The notes below the pieces were generated by a model. That model searched no databases. It was given only the letters and a program-made list of their open reading frames with translations, and was not told the origin of the DNA. From Oscillatoria princeps RMCB-10 (lineage in GTDB: Bacteria > Cyanobacteriota > Cyanobacteriia > Cyanobacteriales > Oscillatoriaceae), in the NCBI GenBank assembly GCA_019359235.1, contig JAHHHT010000001.1, forward strand, positions 434,001 to 498,000: a stretch of DNA of 64,000 bases, in the 5' to 3' direction. The position numbers were made by a program, and so were the translations under genes. Shown piece after piece: positions 16,780 to 26,525 of the stretch (position 1 is its first letter; every line of letters begins with the position of its first letter).

Positions 16780-17609
16780 TGTTTTTCTGGCCTCCTTTGC
16801 CAGTGATGAGGAAGTAGGTGATAATTACATCTGTCCCACCCTGTTTGGGGGATATTGCCGGCTGCCCGTTTGGTGGGGAATGGCTGCCGAGCTGCAGGGT
16901 TGGGGTGCAGCTATCCTTTGCCACCCGCAGATATCTTCAATAAACGCGCCCCTACCCAAACCTTGAATAGCGCTCCACCAGTGAGAGGCGACAGTTAAGT
17001 GGAGCGGCTCAAGAGATTGAACGAGTGAGATATCACCGATTTTCACGGGGGATCTCTACTCCCCTCAGAGGGATCGTCCGCAGCAGACCTCGCCACTCCC
17101 GTCAAATCCTGTTCCTTTACAGGCTCTATTTTCAAGCTTAGCGCTCAAAACTGAATAACTTGTGAAACTCTCTATAAAATTGTTTGGCAACCCTGACAAA
17201 GCACCATTTAGCCTCATCAGTAACAAGCTGGGCAAAGCTCTTTACACTGCCCGACACCCTTATTTATAAATGGTAAATAACACACATCTTTTTGGCCTCA
17301 CTCGCCAGCTATAAAGCCTCTCTGTCTAAAGACATAGACGGGCAGTTAAACTTATCTCTAAGTTGCTGCTCACTGCCGTTTATTGTGACGCTTTTTAAAC
17401 CAGTGTGGCAACTTTTTTATGGAATCTTTCGATTTGCCCGCTCCCCCTCACCCCCCACACCCTGTCCCACCAGGGGAGAGGGGGCTTTATGAACGTGAAA
17501 AGCGGCTAGCAGAACCTTAAAAAATCCTGAATTATTCAGGCTCGGAAAGAAAAAAATTTTTCATCTTTTGTTAAACTTTGGTAGATGCGCTTGCCTTGAT
17601 TGCGAAACC
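16780..17609. other. Long intergenic region, no gene seen
   Basis: 830 bp between two divergent genes. The first part has short GC-rich stretches (ATAGCGCTCCACCAGTGAG) with no convincing frame; the second (17100-17600) is AT-richer and probably holds promoters for the response regulator and proA. CCCTCACCCCCCACACCCTG near 17446 is the C-rich motif found before many genes here. No tRNA or known RNA was recognised. Confidence 0.4.
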
Positions 17610-18914
17610 ATGACCACAGTCCAAGTCGGAACCCCTCCCCTACTTAAAATTGCTCAGCAGACCCGTCAAGCGGCGCGGCGGCTGGCCATTCTCCCCACAA
17701 GCGAGAAAAATCAAGCAATCGAAGCGATTGCGCGGGCGCTGGAAGCAGCCGGTGGTGACATTTTGGCCGCGAATGCAGCGGACTGCCAAGCCGCTGAGGC
17801 CGCCGGCATTCCCAAACCGCTGTACAGCCGGCTAAAGTTGGATGAAACCAAGCTAAAAGCCGCGATTGCCGGCGTGCGAGATGTGGGGCGACTCCCCGAT
17901 CCAGTCGGTGCGGTGGGGATTCACCGGCAGCTGGATGATGGGCTCGTCCTCAAGCGCGTCGCCTGTCCGCTAGGAGTGCTGGGCGTGATTTTTGAAGCCC
18001 GCCCCGATGCGGTGATTCAAATTACCAGTCTGGCAATCAAGTCGGGCAACGGCGCTATCCTCAAAGGCGGACAGGAAGCGGCACACTCTTGCACCCAGCT
18101 GGTGAGGGCGATTCACCAAGGGCTGGCGGAGAGTGCGGTTGACCCCGCTGCAGTGCAGTTGCTGACAACGAGAGAGGAAACTCTGGCGCTGCTGAAACTG
18201 GATGAGTGTGTCGATCTGATTATACCCAGAGGATCTAACTCGTTTGTCCGCTTCGTGCAGGAAAATACCCGCATCCCCGTGCTGGGACATGCTGAGGGGA
18301 TTTGTCACCTCTATGTGGACAAGTCAGCTGACATCGAAAAGGCGGTGAATATTGCCGTTGACGCTAAAACCCAGTACCCAGCCGCCTGCAACGCCATTGA
18401 AACCATGCTTGTCCACTCCCGCATCGCCCCCGAATTCTTGCCGGTGGCTGTTGCTGCGCTGCAGCAGCGCAACGTCGAGTTGCGGGGGGATGAGCGCACC
18501 CGCGCCACTGTCAGTGTGTCACCGGCAGCAGAAGCCGACTGGGCGACGGAGTACAGCGATTTGATTCTGGCGATTAAGGTGGTAGATTCTTTAGAGGAGG
18601 CGATTGACCACATCAATACTTACGGGTCGAAACACACGGATGCGATTGTAACGGAAGATAGGGAAGCTGCTGGCAAGTTTCTGGCGCAAGTTGATGCTGC
18701 CGGTGTTTTCCACAACTGCTCAACGCGCTTTGCGGATGGCTTCCGCTACGGCTTCGGCGCAGAAGTGGGCATTAGCACCCAGAAAATGCCGCCTCGCGGA
18801 CCCGTTGGTTTGGAAGGACTGGTGACCTACAAATACCAGCTTGCCGGTGACGGTCAGGTTGTGGCCACTTATTCTGGCAAGGATGCTAAACCTTTCAGTC
18901 ACAAAGATTTGTAA
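17610..18914 (+). CDS. proA: Gamma-glutamyl phosphate reductase
   Basis: 434 residues from ATG 17610. It is an aldehyde-dehydrogenase-fold enzyme that reduces gamma-glutamyl phosphate to glutamate semialdehyde with NADPH, the second step of proline synthesis. Diagnostic blocks are [26 protein letters not shown], the active-site Cys260 in [10 protein letters not shown], and [12 protein letters not shown] at the end. Length is typical. The 14 residues encoded further upstream lack a ribosome site. proB is not nearby. Confidence 0.96.
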   Translation: MTTVQVGTPPLLKIAQQTRQAARRLAILPTSEKNQAIEAIARALEAAGGDILAANAADCQAAEAAGIPKPLYSRLKLDETKLKAAIAGVRDVGRLPDPVGAVGIHRQLDDGLVLKRVACPLGVLGVIFEARPDAVIQITSLAIKSGNGAILKGGQEAAHSCTQLVRAIHQGLAESAVDPAAVQLLTTREETLALLKLDECVDLIIPRGSNSFVRFVQENTRIPVLGHAEGICHLYVDKSADIEKAVNIAVDAKTQYPAACNAIETMLVHSRIAPEFLPVAVAALQQRNVELRGDERTRATVSVSPAAEADWATEYSDLILAIKVVDSLEEAIDHINTYGSKHTDAIVTEDREAAGKFLAQVDAAGVFHNCSTRFADGFRYGFGAEVGISTQKMPPRGPVGLEGLVTYKYQLAGDGQVVATYSGKDAKPFSHKDL

Positions 18915-19062
18915 GATAGGGTTTGGGGAATTGGGAATTGGAAATTGGGCCGGGATTTGGGGATTTGGGGATTGGGAATTGTTTCTGTTCCTGAGTTCTC
19001 CTGCCCAACGCCAAATTATCCCATTCCTTCCCCACTAACAACTAACACCTAAAAACTCTAAA

Positions 19063-20001
19063 ATGGAATGGTTTCGACTCGCTTTCCAGTTGCGCGGCTC
19101 GGTCGCTCTCACTGTTTTCCCTCGCGCCCTCTTGTGCGGTGGGTTTGGATTTATTGTGTCTCTGCTCTATTATTTTGAAGTCCCTTTAGAGTGGCGCGTC
19201 TTGGGGAGTGTCATTAGCAATGTGGTCTTCAATCTGATTTTAGGCTTATTATTGGTGTTTCGGACGAACACGGCTTACGACAGATTTTGGGAAGGCCGGA
19301 AAAACTGGGGGACTATCGTTGTTAGTGTCCGCAACTTAGCGCGGCAAATCTGGGTGGGGGTTGCGGAAGTTGAACCGGCAGACAGAGAGAAGAAAGCGGC
19401 TGTCCTGCGGTTATTGGCTGCCTTTGCCGTGGTGACTAAGTTGCGCCTGCGACAAGAGCCGGTGAGCGGCGAGTTAGAGGAGTTGGTGGACGCCGACCTA
19501 TCTCTCAAGCTCAAAAGTGTGAAAAGCCCACCGCTAGAAGTGGTTCGCTGGGTTGGGGCTTACCTGCAGCAGCAGCACGACCGGCATTGCTTGAACAGCA
19601 ACCAGCTGATGGCTATGAATAAGTTGCTGGACAGTCTGGTAGAGGCGTTAACCGGCTGCGTTAGCGCTAGCGGCGCGTCAGCGCTGCGGATTTTGACCAC
19701 CCCAATCCCACCTGCTTACGCGATTTACCTCAAGCGCGTCTTGCTGATATATTGTATTGCATTGCCTTTTAAATTTGTGGAAAGCTTGAAGTTGTGGACT
19801 GGCTTGATGGTTGTTTTAATTAGTTTCGTTTTGTTTGGGGTGGAGGAAATTGGCAATGAAATCGAAAATCCTTTCGGTTACGACCCCAATGACCTGCCCC
19901 TGGATGAACTTTGCCAGACAATCCTGGGCAACATTGATGATTTAAGTACGCCGCTTGTGGGGCTAGAAAGCTCAAAGACAAGTGATTTGCTTCCTACCTA
20001 A
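19063..20001 (+). CDS. Bestrophin-family channel protein
   Basis: 312 residues. The signature blocks are FRTNTAYDRFWEGRKNWG and the C-terminal IENPFGYDPNDLPLD, both typical of bacterial bestrophins (UPF0187). Four hydrophobic segments are visible, two before residue 70 and two near 225-265. Bestrophins form pentameric anion channels; plant thylakoid relatives tune the proton-motive force, and cyanobacterial ones have been linked to bicarbonate. The stop is 11 nt before folB, so the two genes are probably cotranscribed. Confidence 0.9.
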   Translation: MEWFRLAFQLRGSVALTVFPRALLCGGFGFIVSLLYYFEVPLEWRVLGSVISNVVFNLILGLLLVFRTNTAYDRFWEGRKNWGTIVVSVRNLARQIWVGVAEVEPADREKKAAVLRLLAAFAVVTKLRLRQEPVSGELEELVDADLSLKLKSVKSPPLEVVRWVGAYLQQQHDRHCLNSNQLMAMNKLLDSLVEALTGCVSASGASALRILTTPIPPAYAIYLKRVLLIYCIALPFKFVESLKLWTGLMVVLISFVLFGVEEIGNEIENPFGYDPNDLPLDELCQTILGNIDDLSTPLVGLESSKTSDLLPT

Positions 20002-20012
20002 GAGTGCTAACA

Positions 20013-20372
20013 ATGGATTCAATTCAACTCACCGGCATTCGCTGTTATGGATACACCGGCTACTTGCCAGAGGAGCAAGTGCTCGGTCAGTGGTTTGAAG
20101 TAGACCTCACCCTCTGGCTGGATTTATCGCCGGCAGGCAAAAGCGACCGCATCGAAGACACCCTCGATTACCGCAAGGCGATTTCAACGGTGCAGCACTT
20201 GCTAAAAACCTCTAAGTTTGCTTTGATAGAAAGAGTGGCTGCGGAAATTGCAGAGGCTATGTTGGAAGACGAGCGGGTGGGGAAAGTCCAAGTCCGCTTG
20301 AGCAAGCCGGCTGCCCCCATCCCCGATTTTAGCGGCAACATTACCGTTGAAATCACACGGGCGAAAAACTGA
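20013..20372 (+). CDS. folB: Dihydroneopterin aldolase
   Basis: 119 residues of the T-fold family: IQLTGIRCYGYTGYLPEEQ, DYRKAISTVQHLL, LIERVAAEIAEAML and VQVRLSKPAAPIP. It converts dihydroneopterin to hydroxymethyl-dihydropterin in folate synthesis. Glu in LPEEQ and the SKPAAPI loop fit the active site. Start ATG 20013 is chosen over the GTG at 20004. It directly follows the bestrophin gene. Confidence 0.93.
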   Translation: MDSIQLTGIRCYGYTGYLPEEQVLGQWFEVDLTLWLDLSPAGKSDRIEDTLDYRKAISTVQHLLKTSKFALIERVAAEIAEAMLEDERVGKVQVRLSKPAAPIPDFSGNITVEITRAKN

Positions 20373-20399
20373 ACTGAAGGGTGATTTCCCCCCACCCCG

Positions 20400-20549
20400 T
20401 TTGTAGTTGGGCTTTAGCCCAAAGTTTGTAGTTGGGCTTTAGCCCAAAGTTTGTAGTAGGGCTTTAGCCCAAAGTTTGTAGTTGGGCTTTAGCCCAAAGT
20501 TTCCAGTTGGGCTTTAGCCCAAAGTTTGTAGTTGGGCTTTAGCCCAAAG
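20400..20549. repeat. Tandem array of 25-bp palindromic units (6 copies)
   Basis: Six head-to-tail 25-bp units, each with GTAGTTGGGCTTTAGCCC at its core (GGGCTTTAGCCC is self-complementary); unit 3 has GTAGTAGGG and unit 5 CCAGTTGGG. A seventh is cut after ten bases. Similar arrays lie at 12303-12378 (three, inverted) and 44303-44476 (seven). There are no unique spacers, so this is not CRISPR. Confidence 0.95.
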
Positions 20550-20576
20550 TTTGTAGTTTATCAGTTCCCAGAGTTA

Positions 20577-20641
20577 GGGTGCGTTCCGCTTTTTCCAGCA
20601 CTCCATACAACCGGATTGCTCTCAGGCGGAACGCACCCTAC
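20577..20641. repeat. GGGTGCGTTCCGC ... GCGGAACGCACCC inverted repeat
   Basis: AGGGTGCGTTCCGC at 20577 pairs with GCGGAACGCACCCT at 20628-20641 around a 37-nt centre. It lies at the 3' end of the metallo-beta-lactamase gene and could serve as its transcript end; it belongs to the GGGTGCGTTCC family. Confidence 0.6.
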
Positions 20642-20649
20642 TGCTGCTG

Positions 20650-21522
20650 CTAATTCGCCTCCATCCAGGCAACGCACTCCTGCAGTTGCCGGCGCACTGT
20701 TTCGCCATCTGCATGATACCGCCGACCGTGACCGGGGAGCACCCACTCGAAGGAGTAGTTAGCCAGCCGGCGCATCGATTTGAGCTGTTCTGCCCAAGAG
20801 TACCAGCAAACGTCGCGGAAGGCAACCAGCCGGCCAACTTCGTCAGCCCAGGCGAGATGATCGCCGCTGAAAAGGTATCTGTTATTATACAGCAAAACCG
20901 TGTGACCTTTGGTGTGACCGGGAACCGGAATAATCAGCAGGTCGGGAGCGAATTCCACCGGCTCATCTCCAGTCAGTTGTATTTCCACATCCCTCGTGCC
21001 GGTGCTGATTTCGTCAGCGTGCAGGATTCGCTGGCACCCAAAATGCTCTCTGTACTTGCGGTGATCCGCCACATCATCCCGGTGGGTGAGGTACATGTAC
21101 TTAATTCCACCCATCTCCTCCAGTCGCTTGACTAGCGGAGGCGCAAACCGGGGAGAATCGACTAAAATATTCCCTTCTTCCCGCACAATGAAGTAGCTGG
21201 TAGCGGCGAAAGAATCCTCAGAATGATAGCCGCAGTGGTAGATATTTTCAGCCACTAAAAGGGGGAAAGTCTGCTGGGCGTCTTTAATATCCTTTGGCTT
21301 TTCGACGGTGCCGATAGAAGCGGTGGGGCAAGATAAGAGCGCCTGCATGGCTTGCAGCCGTTCGGTGGGGTTAGCCGGCTGGTGGTAAACCGCTGACTGC
21401 TCGCCGTCACTGTGAAATACTGCCGGTGCCATCCACCGGCATGTATCGCAGTCAATGCAGGTGCTATCGACATAAAAGTCGCCGGTGACATTTTCGGGCC
21501 GGCGCTTGTTAAGATGAGCCAC
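20650..21522 (-). CDS. Ferredoxin / metallo-beta-lactamase fusion protein
   Basis: 290 residues. The N-terminal 80 form a ferredoxin-like domain with STCIDCDTCRWMAP and LLSCPTASIG, four cysteines for one iron-sulfur cluster. It is joined to a metallo-beta-lactamase fold with THRDDVADH (metal motif), VPGHTKGHTV, FSGDHLAW and VLPGHGRRYH. Such proteins occur in cyanobacteria and plants (glyoxalase II-like), with unknown substrate. The GTG at 21522 has AGAGG 8 nt before it; the longer frame to 21621 is less likely. The fusion suggests a redox-linked hydrolase or oxygen-related flavin-free enzyme; that is inference. Confidence 0.85.
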   Translation of the reverse strand: MAHLNKRRPENVTGDFYVDSTCIDCDTCRWMAPAVFHSDGEQSAVYHQPANPTERLQAMQALLSCPTASIGTVEKPKDIKDAQQTFPLLVAENIYHCGYHSEDSFAATSYFIVREEGNILVDSPRFAPPLVKRLEEMGGIKYMYLTHRDDVADHRKYREHFGCQRILHADEISTGTRDVEIQLTGDEPVEFAPDLLIIPVPGHTKGHTVLLYNNRYLFSGDHLAWADEVGRLVAFRDVCWYSWAEQLKSMRRLANYSFEWVLPGHGRRYHADGETVRRQLQECVAWMEAN

Positions 21523-21644
21523 AGTTTTACCTCTTGAATCTGAGTTTAATAGTTGAGAGACGGAGCCTCCCTTACCTCGTTTCCAGCTTACCTCGTTCTT
21601 GGGCTGCCCGCCTGGGAACAAAACTAAAGTTTTTTGAGAGCCAC

Positions 21645-22160
21645 CTACAAATTGCAGTCAGCAGCCTTTTGCAACAGCAATCGCCAGCCGGCAGAAGCGA
21701 AACGGGCCAGCCAATACATCGAAAAAGTCGAGGGCACGAGCCAAGTAATGGGCAAATGCCCTGCAGGGGCAGCACTTGCAAACATTATCTCATCGTATTT
21801 GATCCATTTGTCCCCTTTCCGCCACCCCACTCTCTCAGCTAATTGGTGGTAGTCACAGTCAAGTTCGTGATAAATGTGTTTAATCACGCTAAAGCCAAAA
21901 CGTCCCTGACTGCGAGCCACCCAAAGCCGGTTTATCTTAACAAGGTCAGCGCAAGGAAATTGGCGGATATCGTTTTCGGTCAGCAGACAATCTCTCCGAC
22001 GGTCTGCAACCGCAATGAATAGCATCAGCCGGCGCGTTTCCCAATCCGCTTCTTTCCAGTCTTTTTGGGCTAATAAATGGTCTAATCGTGTCCAGTCCGC
22101 TCCACCTTGAGAAGAGGCTCCTAAAGGTAGACGGGGATAGGAATCTGGATTGCCGGTCAT
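21645..22160 (-). CDS. GUN4-domain protein
   Basis: 171 residues. The GUN4 core is visible: LDHLLAQKDWKEADWETRRL, then FPCADLVKINRLWVARSQGR, FGFSVIKHIYHEL and AERVGWRKGDKWIKYDEIMF. GUN4 binds porphyrins and activates Mg-chelatase; cyanobacteria hold several paralogues, many of them regulatory domains without a known job. This one has no extra kinase or caspase domain. ATG 22160 has GAGAAGG 6 nt before it, preferred over an ATG at 22199. A paralogue rather than the canonical GUN4 is likely. Confidence 0.85.
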   Translation of the reverse strand: MTGNPDSYPRLPLGASSQGGADWTRLDHLLAQKDWKEADWETRRLMLFIAVADRRRDCLLTENDIRQFPCADLVKINRLWVARSQGRFGFSVIKHIYHELDCDYHQLAERVGWRKGDKWIKYDEIMFASAAPAGHLPITWLVPSTFSMYWLARFASAGWRLLLQKAADCNL

Positions 22161-22905
22161 TGCTGCCTTCTCATTGAAAAGAATATGTTTTCTAAACATC
22201 TAATCTAGTGCCAGAGGGGAGCATCCCATTTTTGCACTCCCCTCCACCCCCAACCGAATTCTTTATTTTTCCCCCCTCTCCCAGGGCGGGAGAGGGGGGT
22301 TAAGGGGGTGAGGGTGAAAACCAAGCCGGAGAGGCGAATTTGTAGATTGACTTTGACTCCATTATAGAGTGAGCGAAGGTCGGTTGAGCACCTGCCGGTT
22401 CGCTAATTTTTTTAGCGGTTCGTGAAATTGGCCAACTCTACAGATAGCGTAGCTGGCGGCTGTGAGAGAGCAGCGATGGATAGCCATCCCCACTACTTTG
22501 TCCTTTTTGTCAAGACAGGCCGGTCAAGTCCAGAAGACCCCCACCTAAAAACATGAAGCAAACACAACAATTTACAGCCCTTAGAGACTGTTTATAAATA
22601 ATTGTTAAGGCCGCCAGGGGGTGAGAAACCGGGTTTCTTTTGCTGGATCGAGTGATATGTAATGGCCCACAGCCACAAGAAACCCGGTTTCTGGCTCCTT
22701 CACTTTTCTTTATAAACCGTCTCTAAATTTACAGATATGTCGGGACTGGCGCACAACTATGAAAGAAACCGGGTTTCTGGTTCTGGAACGAGGGCTGAAA
22801 GTCAAGACTGCTGGTTGAGAAACCCGGTTTCTGCCTAAGTCCTATATCTATCCTTTGCCCCGAACTCGATATTGCCAGTCCGGGTGATACTGTGGAAGAA
22901 GCGCC
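22161..22905. repeat. Intergenic region with scattered AGAAACCCGGTTTCT half-units
   Basis: 745 bp without a credible gene. Four palindromic half-units are seen (about 22622, 22678, 22763 and 22820), in alternating orientation. The sequence TTTATAAATAATTG near 22590 is partly mirrored as TTTATAAACCGTCTC near 22712. CCTCTCCCAGGGCGGGAGAGG near 22276 forms a hairpin. Confidence 0.6.
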
Positions 22906-24075
22906 TCAAAAACCGGCAGCATCGCCAGACTCATTGAAAACACAGGTTTGCGCACAGATCGCTTCATAAATATCCAGCGCCTGCTGCTTTCCGCGAGGAG
23001 TCACTCGGTCAAGGAAGCGCAAGTCAAACAGGGAGGGGTTAGTCAGCCGGCTCACCACAGCCTCGCTGACAATCACCCCGCACCCGTAAACCTTCGTCAG
23101 CTCTTCCAAGCGAGAGGCAGTATTCACCACATCCCCAATCACCGTAGAATCCATCCGAGAATTAGAGCCCAGGGTGCCAATCAAACCCCTGCCGGTGTGA
23201 ATTCCAATCCCAATATTCACCGGCACTTGCAAATTGAACAAAACTCTGCTATCATTAAACTCGCGCAGGCTTTGCCGCATCATCACCGCCGCCGTCAGCG
23301 CGTCTTGCGCGTGGTGCCCCTGCCGGTCAAACACCGCCATAATCGCATCTCCCAGGAATTTATCAATGAAACCGTGCTGGGAGGCGATAGCTTGATTCAT
23401 CTGAGTGAAAAACGCATTCAGCCACTTAAACGTATCCGCCGCATCCTGAGATTCCGCGATCGCAGTAAACCCGCGAATGTCGCAAAACAGAATCGAAATC
23501 TCTTCTTCTTTCGCATTTCCCAGCTGAATCGACTCCACCCCAGCCGGCGCAATCCGCTGCAGAAATTGTTCCGGCACAAACAGGCGGAACTTTTCCGTCA
23601 GCGCTTGATTGATTTGCCAAGCTGCGGAAAGATTGCGCTTGTTTTTTTCCTGAAGCTGCTGGCTGAGCTGCAATTGCAAGTGCTGCTCGCGCATCGCCCG
23701 CAACCGCAACGTGCTGGCAATCTTCGCCAGCAGCAGATTGCTTTTCACCGGCTTGGTGAGGTAGGCATCTCCCATCATCTCCAGTCCCTTTATCCTGGAG
23801 TCCTCATCCTCCAGCGCCGTCAGAAAAATCACCGGCACCGCCATTAGAATAGCATCTTCCCGCAGCCGCCGGCAAACCTCAAAGCCATCCAGATCCGGCA
23901 TCATCACGTCCAGCAAAATTAGCGCCGGTGGGGACTCCTTTGCCACCGCCAGCGCTTGCGCACCTGACTCAGCGGAGAGAGTCGCGTACCCTTCTGATTG
24001 CAATAACTCTTCAAGCAAATATAAATTGCTAGGCTGATCATCCACAAGCAGAATGCAGGGCAGGTTGTTTGGCAT
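22906..24075 (-). CDS. Response regulator with adenylate/guanylate cyclase domain
   Basis: 389 residues. An N-terminal receiver domain (VDDQPSNLYLLEELL; phospho-Asp56 in LILLDVMMPDLDG; Lys in LTKPVKS) is linked by a coiled region (120-160) to a class III cyclase. Metal Asp199 (ILFCDIRGFTA) and Asp243 (KFLGDAIMAVF) are both present, with Lys239 and the IGDVVNTASRLEEL block, which favours ATP over GTP. The product would be cAMP. It lies 245 nt downstream of the hybrid histidine kinase on the same strand, a likely partner pair. Confidence 0.92.
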   Translation of the reverse strand: MPNNLPCILLVDDQPSNLYLLEELLQSEGYATLSAESGAQALAVAKESPPALILLDVMMPDLDGFEVCRRLREDAILMAVPVIFLTALEDEDSRIKGLEMMGDAYLTKPVKSNLLLAKIASTLRLRAMREQHLQLQLSQQLQEKNKRNLSAAWQINQALTEKFRLFVPEQFLQRIAPAGVESIQLGNAKEEEISILFCDIRGFTAIAESQDAADTFKWLNAFFTQMNQAIASQHGFIDKFLGDAIMAVFDRQGHHAQDALTAAVMMRQSLREFNDSRVLFNLQVPVNIGIGIHTGRGLIGTLGSNSRMDSTVIGDVVNTASRLEELTKVYGCGVIVSEAVVSRLTNPSLFDLRFLDRVTPRGKQQALDIYEAICAQTCVFNESGDAAGF

Positions 24076-24170
24076 GGCGGTGAAGATATATTCGGCAGTG
24101 CGGTACAGGTTAAAGTCCCTAATTATGCCGGCATAATTAAACGTAACATTGCCTTTCTTATAAAGCTGTT

Positions 24171-24206
24171 AAGAAACCAGGTTTCTTCAATAAACCTGGT
24201 TTCTTA
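24171..24206. repeat. Paired palindromic repeat, AGAAACCTGGTTTCT variant
   Basis: AAGAAACCAGGTTTCTT and ATAAACCTGGTTTCTTA between the hybrid kinase and the cyclase gene, with the central CG pair changed to A/T relative to the common form. A following CTCTCCGTGAGCGGAGAG hairpin at about 24254 may end the kinase transcript. Confidence 0.7.
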
Positions 24207-24320
24207 AGTTTAGAAGTGTCCAAATACAACCTCACATTTTTCTTATCCCCCCTCTCCGTGAGCGGAGAGGGGGTTAGGGGGTGAGGTTATTACCGCAGCC
24301 CAGTGGCGTTCGGCTCTATC

Positions 24321-26525
24321 TTAATCCGAACCGATAAAAGATTCCACAGTGTCGATCGCGTGATTGAGATCCAGAGGCTTGCTCAAATACCCGTCAGCAC
24401 CGGCTTGGAAGCAGCGCTCCCGATCTCCCGGCATTGCGGCGGCGGTGCACGCCACCACCGGCACCCCCTTCCACAGCGGATGAGCCTTCAGCTGGCGGAT
24501 CAGCTCCAACCCATCCACGTCCGGCAGCTGAATATCCATTAAAATCAGGTCGGGCAACAGCTCCAGCTTCACCAGAGACGAGTGAATCGTCTCCTGCATA
24601 GCAGCGCCGTCGCCGATCAGCTCCACCATGTACCCCTGCGATTCCAGCAGCTCAGCGATCAGAATTTGGTTGAGCGGCTGGTCTTCCACCACCAAGACGC
24701 GCTTGGCACCGGCCTCGATTTCAGCACCACCGGCACCCGAACTCAAGCGCCACGAGTTGGCCTCCTGGTTTTTCGAGGCAGGCACCTCGACGCGCGGCAC
24801 TTTCACCGGCAGCCACACCCGAAAAATGCTCCCCTCACCCGCAACCGACTGGAACGAAACCGTCCCCCCGTGAAGTTCCGCCAGCCGCTTGGTCAGCGCC
24901 AGCCCCAAGCCGGTGCCCTCATGGCGGCGCGTCAGGGAAGCGTCCACCTGCTGGAAGGGGCGGAACAGCAAGTGCCACTTTTCAGGCGGCACACCGATTC
25001 CGGAGTCGCTCACCTCCAGACACAGGTAAGCCGTGCTGGGATTGATTGGACTGCGGTCGGGCCGGATGTCCTGGGCCAGATCGCTGCCATAAGCCAGCCG
25101 TCCCGCCAGCTTGACTTTTCCCCTGTCTGGGGTAAATTTGACGGCATTGGAGAGCAAGTTGATCAGGATTTGCCGCACCCGCCTTTCGTCGAGCAGCACC
25201 TGGCTGAGCCGGTAATCCACTTCCAGGGACAGAGCGATAGCCTTGGCTTCGGCGCGGGGTTGAATCATTTTCAAGCACTGGCTGCACAGTTCTTGAACGC
25301 AAACCGGCTCCAAGTTCAGCTCGACTTTGCCGGCTTCTATTTTGGAAAGGTCGAGAATGTCATTAATCAGCTGCAGCAGGTGCTGGCCACTTTTGTCAAT
25401 CGCCTTGACGTGATTGATTTGGCGAGGCGTCAGAGAGCCGGCGGTTTGCCGCAGCAGCAAGTCGGAAAAGCCCAAAATGCTGTTGAGAGGCGTCCGCAGT
25501 TCGTGGGACATCGCCGCCAGAAACTCGGATTTCAGCTGGGACGCCCGCTCCAGGTCCTGATTCATCTGGCGCAGGTGCTCTTGGGCGCGGGCGCGTTCGA
25601 TGGCCACCCCCAGCGTGCGGCAGGCGGCCAGCAGCATGTCCTGCTGCGGGGCGTCCTGCAGTTTTTGCAGGTTGCGCGATTCCAGGGTGAGCACGCCGAT
25701 AATCGTGCCGGTGGTGGAAGGAATGGGAAAAATCCCCAGCTGGCCAATCGCGGAACTGCGAAATCCCGGCACTGACTTGGGGTGGTTTTGGTAGTCCTCC
25801 ACAAATAGGGGCAAGCCGGTTTCTACCACGTCCCAGAGCAGACCCTGTCCGTAGGGAATTCCCCGCTCCAGCAGCGCCTGCATTTCGGCAACCGCCGGCT
25901 CGCCGTAAGTGGCGAGAAAGTGACCGGAGATCTCATTGGTGAGGACGCAGGCGTAGCGCTCCGCCCCCTCCCCGCTAATGACTTTGACATCTCCGAAGGC
26001 GGCATTCATCGCTTGCACCAGGTAGCTGAGAGCGAACTGGCCAATTTCCCGCAAGTCCCCGGAGGCTTGCAGCCGTTCCGTCAAGCCCAGCAAAAATCTC
26101 AGACGCCTCACCTCGTCATTCAAGCTGGCTTGGGAGCGTTTGTAGCTGGTAACGTCCCGAAAGGTAAACAGCCGTCCCCCATCGGAGGTGGTGGTGGTGT
26201 AAACTTCTAGGGAGATGCCGTTGGCTTGTTCTAGATAGAGGGAAACGCTCTCGGTTTCGGCTCGGTCGAGGGCTTGTCGCACCTGCTCCCCAAGCTCGGC
26301 TGACCAGTAGCCCCCCTCCACGACTTCGGCAAATACGGCGTCACTGTGCGGCTGTGTTTTCAGCCAATCGGGTGATAGCCCCCAAATCTCCGCCAGTTTT
26401 CGATTGAACAAAACCAGGCGGTCGGTTTGGTCAAACAGCGCAATCGCATTGTCCACTTGGTTGAGGATGAGTTCCCGCTCCTCCTTTAACCGCTGCAGGT
26501 GCCTCTCAATCTGCTCTTGATTCAT
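24321..26525 (-). CDS. Hybrid sensor histidine kinase
   Basis: 734 residues without membrane spans, so a cytoplasmic sensor. Order: short coiled start, PAS (ALFDQTDRLVLFNRKLAEIW), GAF (about 150-320), HisKA with His341 in MSHELRTPLNSILGF, HATPase with LINLLSNAVKFTPDRG (N box), DSGIGVPPEK (G1) and GTGLGLALTKRL (G2), and a C-terminal receiver with Asp in LILMDIQLPDVDG and Lys in LSKPLDL. It would autophosphorylate in response to a ligand of PAS or GAF and pass phosphate to its own receiver or to the downstream cyclase regulator. Confidence 0.94.
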   Translation of the reverse strand: MNQEQIERHLQRLKEERELILNQVDNAIALFDQTDRLVLFNRKLAEIWGLSPDWLKTQPHSDAVFAEVVEGGYWSAELGEQVRQALDRAETESVSLYLEQANGISLEVYTTTTSDGGRLFTFRDVTSYKRSQASLNDEVRRLRFLLGLTERLQASGDLREIGQFALSYLVQAMNAAFGDVKVISGEGAERYACVLTNEISGHFLATYGEPAVAEMQALLERGIPYGQGLLWDVVETGLPLFVEDYQNHPKSVPGFRSSAIGQLGIFPIPSTTGTIIGVLTLESRNLQKLQDAPQQDMLLAACRTLGVAIERARAQEHLRQMNQDLERASQLKSEFLAAMSHELRTPLNSILGFSDLLLRQTAGSLTPRQINHVKAIDKSGQHLLQLINDILDLSKIEAGKVELNLEPVCVQELCSQCLKMIQPRAEAKAIALSLEVDYRLSQVLLDERRVRQILINLLSNAVKFTPDRGKVKLAGRLAYGSDLAQDIRPDRSPINPSTAYLCLEVSDSGIGVPPEKWHLLFRPFQQVDASLTRRHEGTGLGLALTKRLAELHGGTVSFQSVAGEGSIFRVWLPVKVPRVEVPASKNQEANSWRLSSGAGGAEIEAGAKRVLVVEDQPLNQILIAELLESQGYMVELIGDGAAMQETIHSSLVKLELLPDLILMDIQLPDVDGLELIRQLKAHPLWKGVPVVACTAAAMPGDRERCFQAGADGYLSKPLDLNHAIDTVESFIGSD

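Noticed and set aside
16825-17046. 73-codon minus-strand frame in a long gap
   Set aside because: No ribosome site and no protein-like composition.
20400-20549. CRISPR array
   Set aside because: Units follow each other without unique spacers; the same holds for 44303-44476 and the 119-bp array.
24582-25775. 397-codon plus-strand frame
   Set aside because: Antisense of the hybrid histidine kinase, whose domains are unmistakable.
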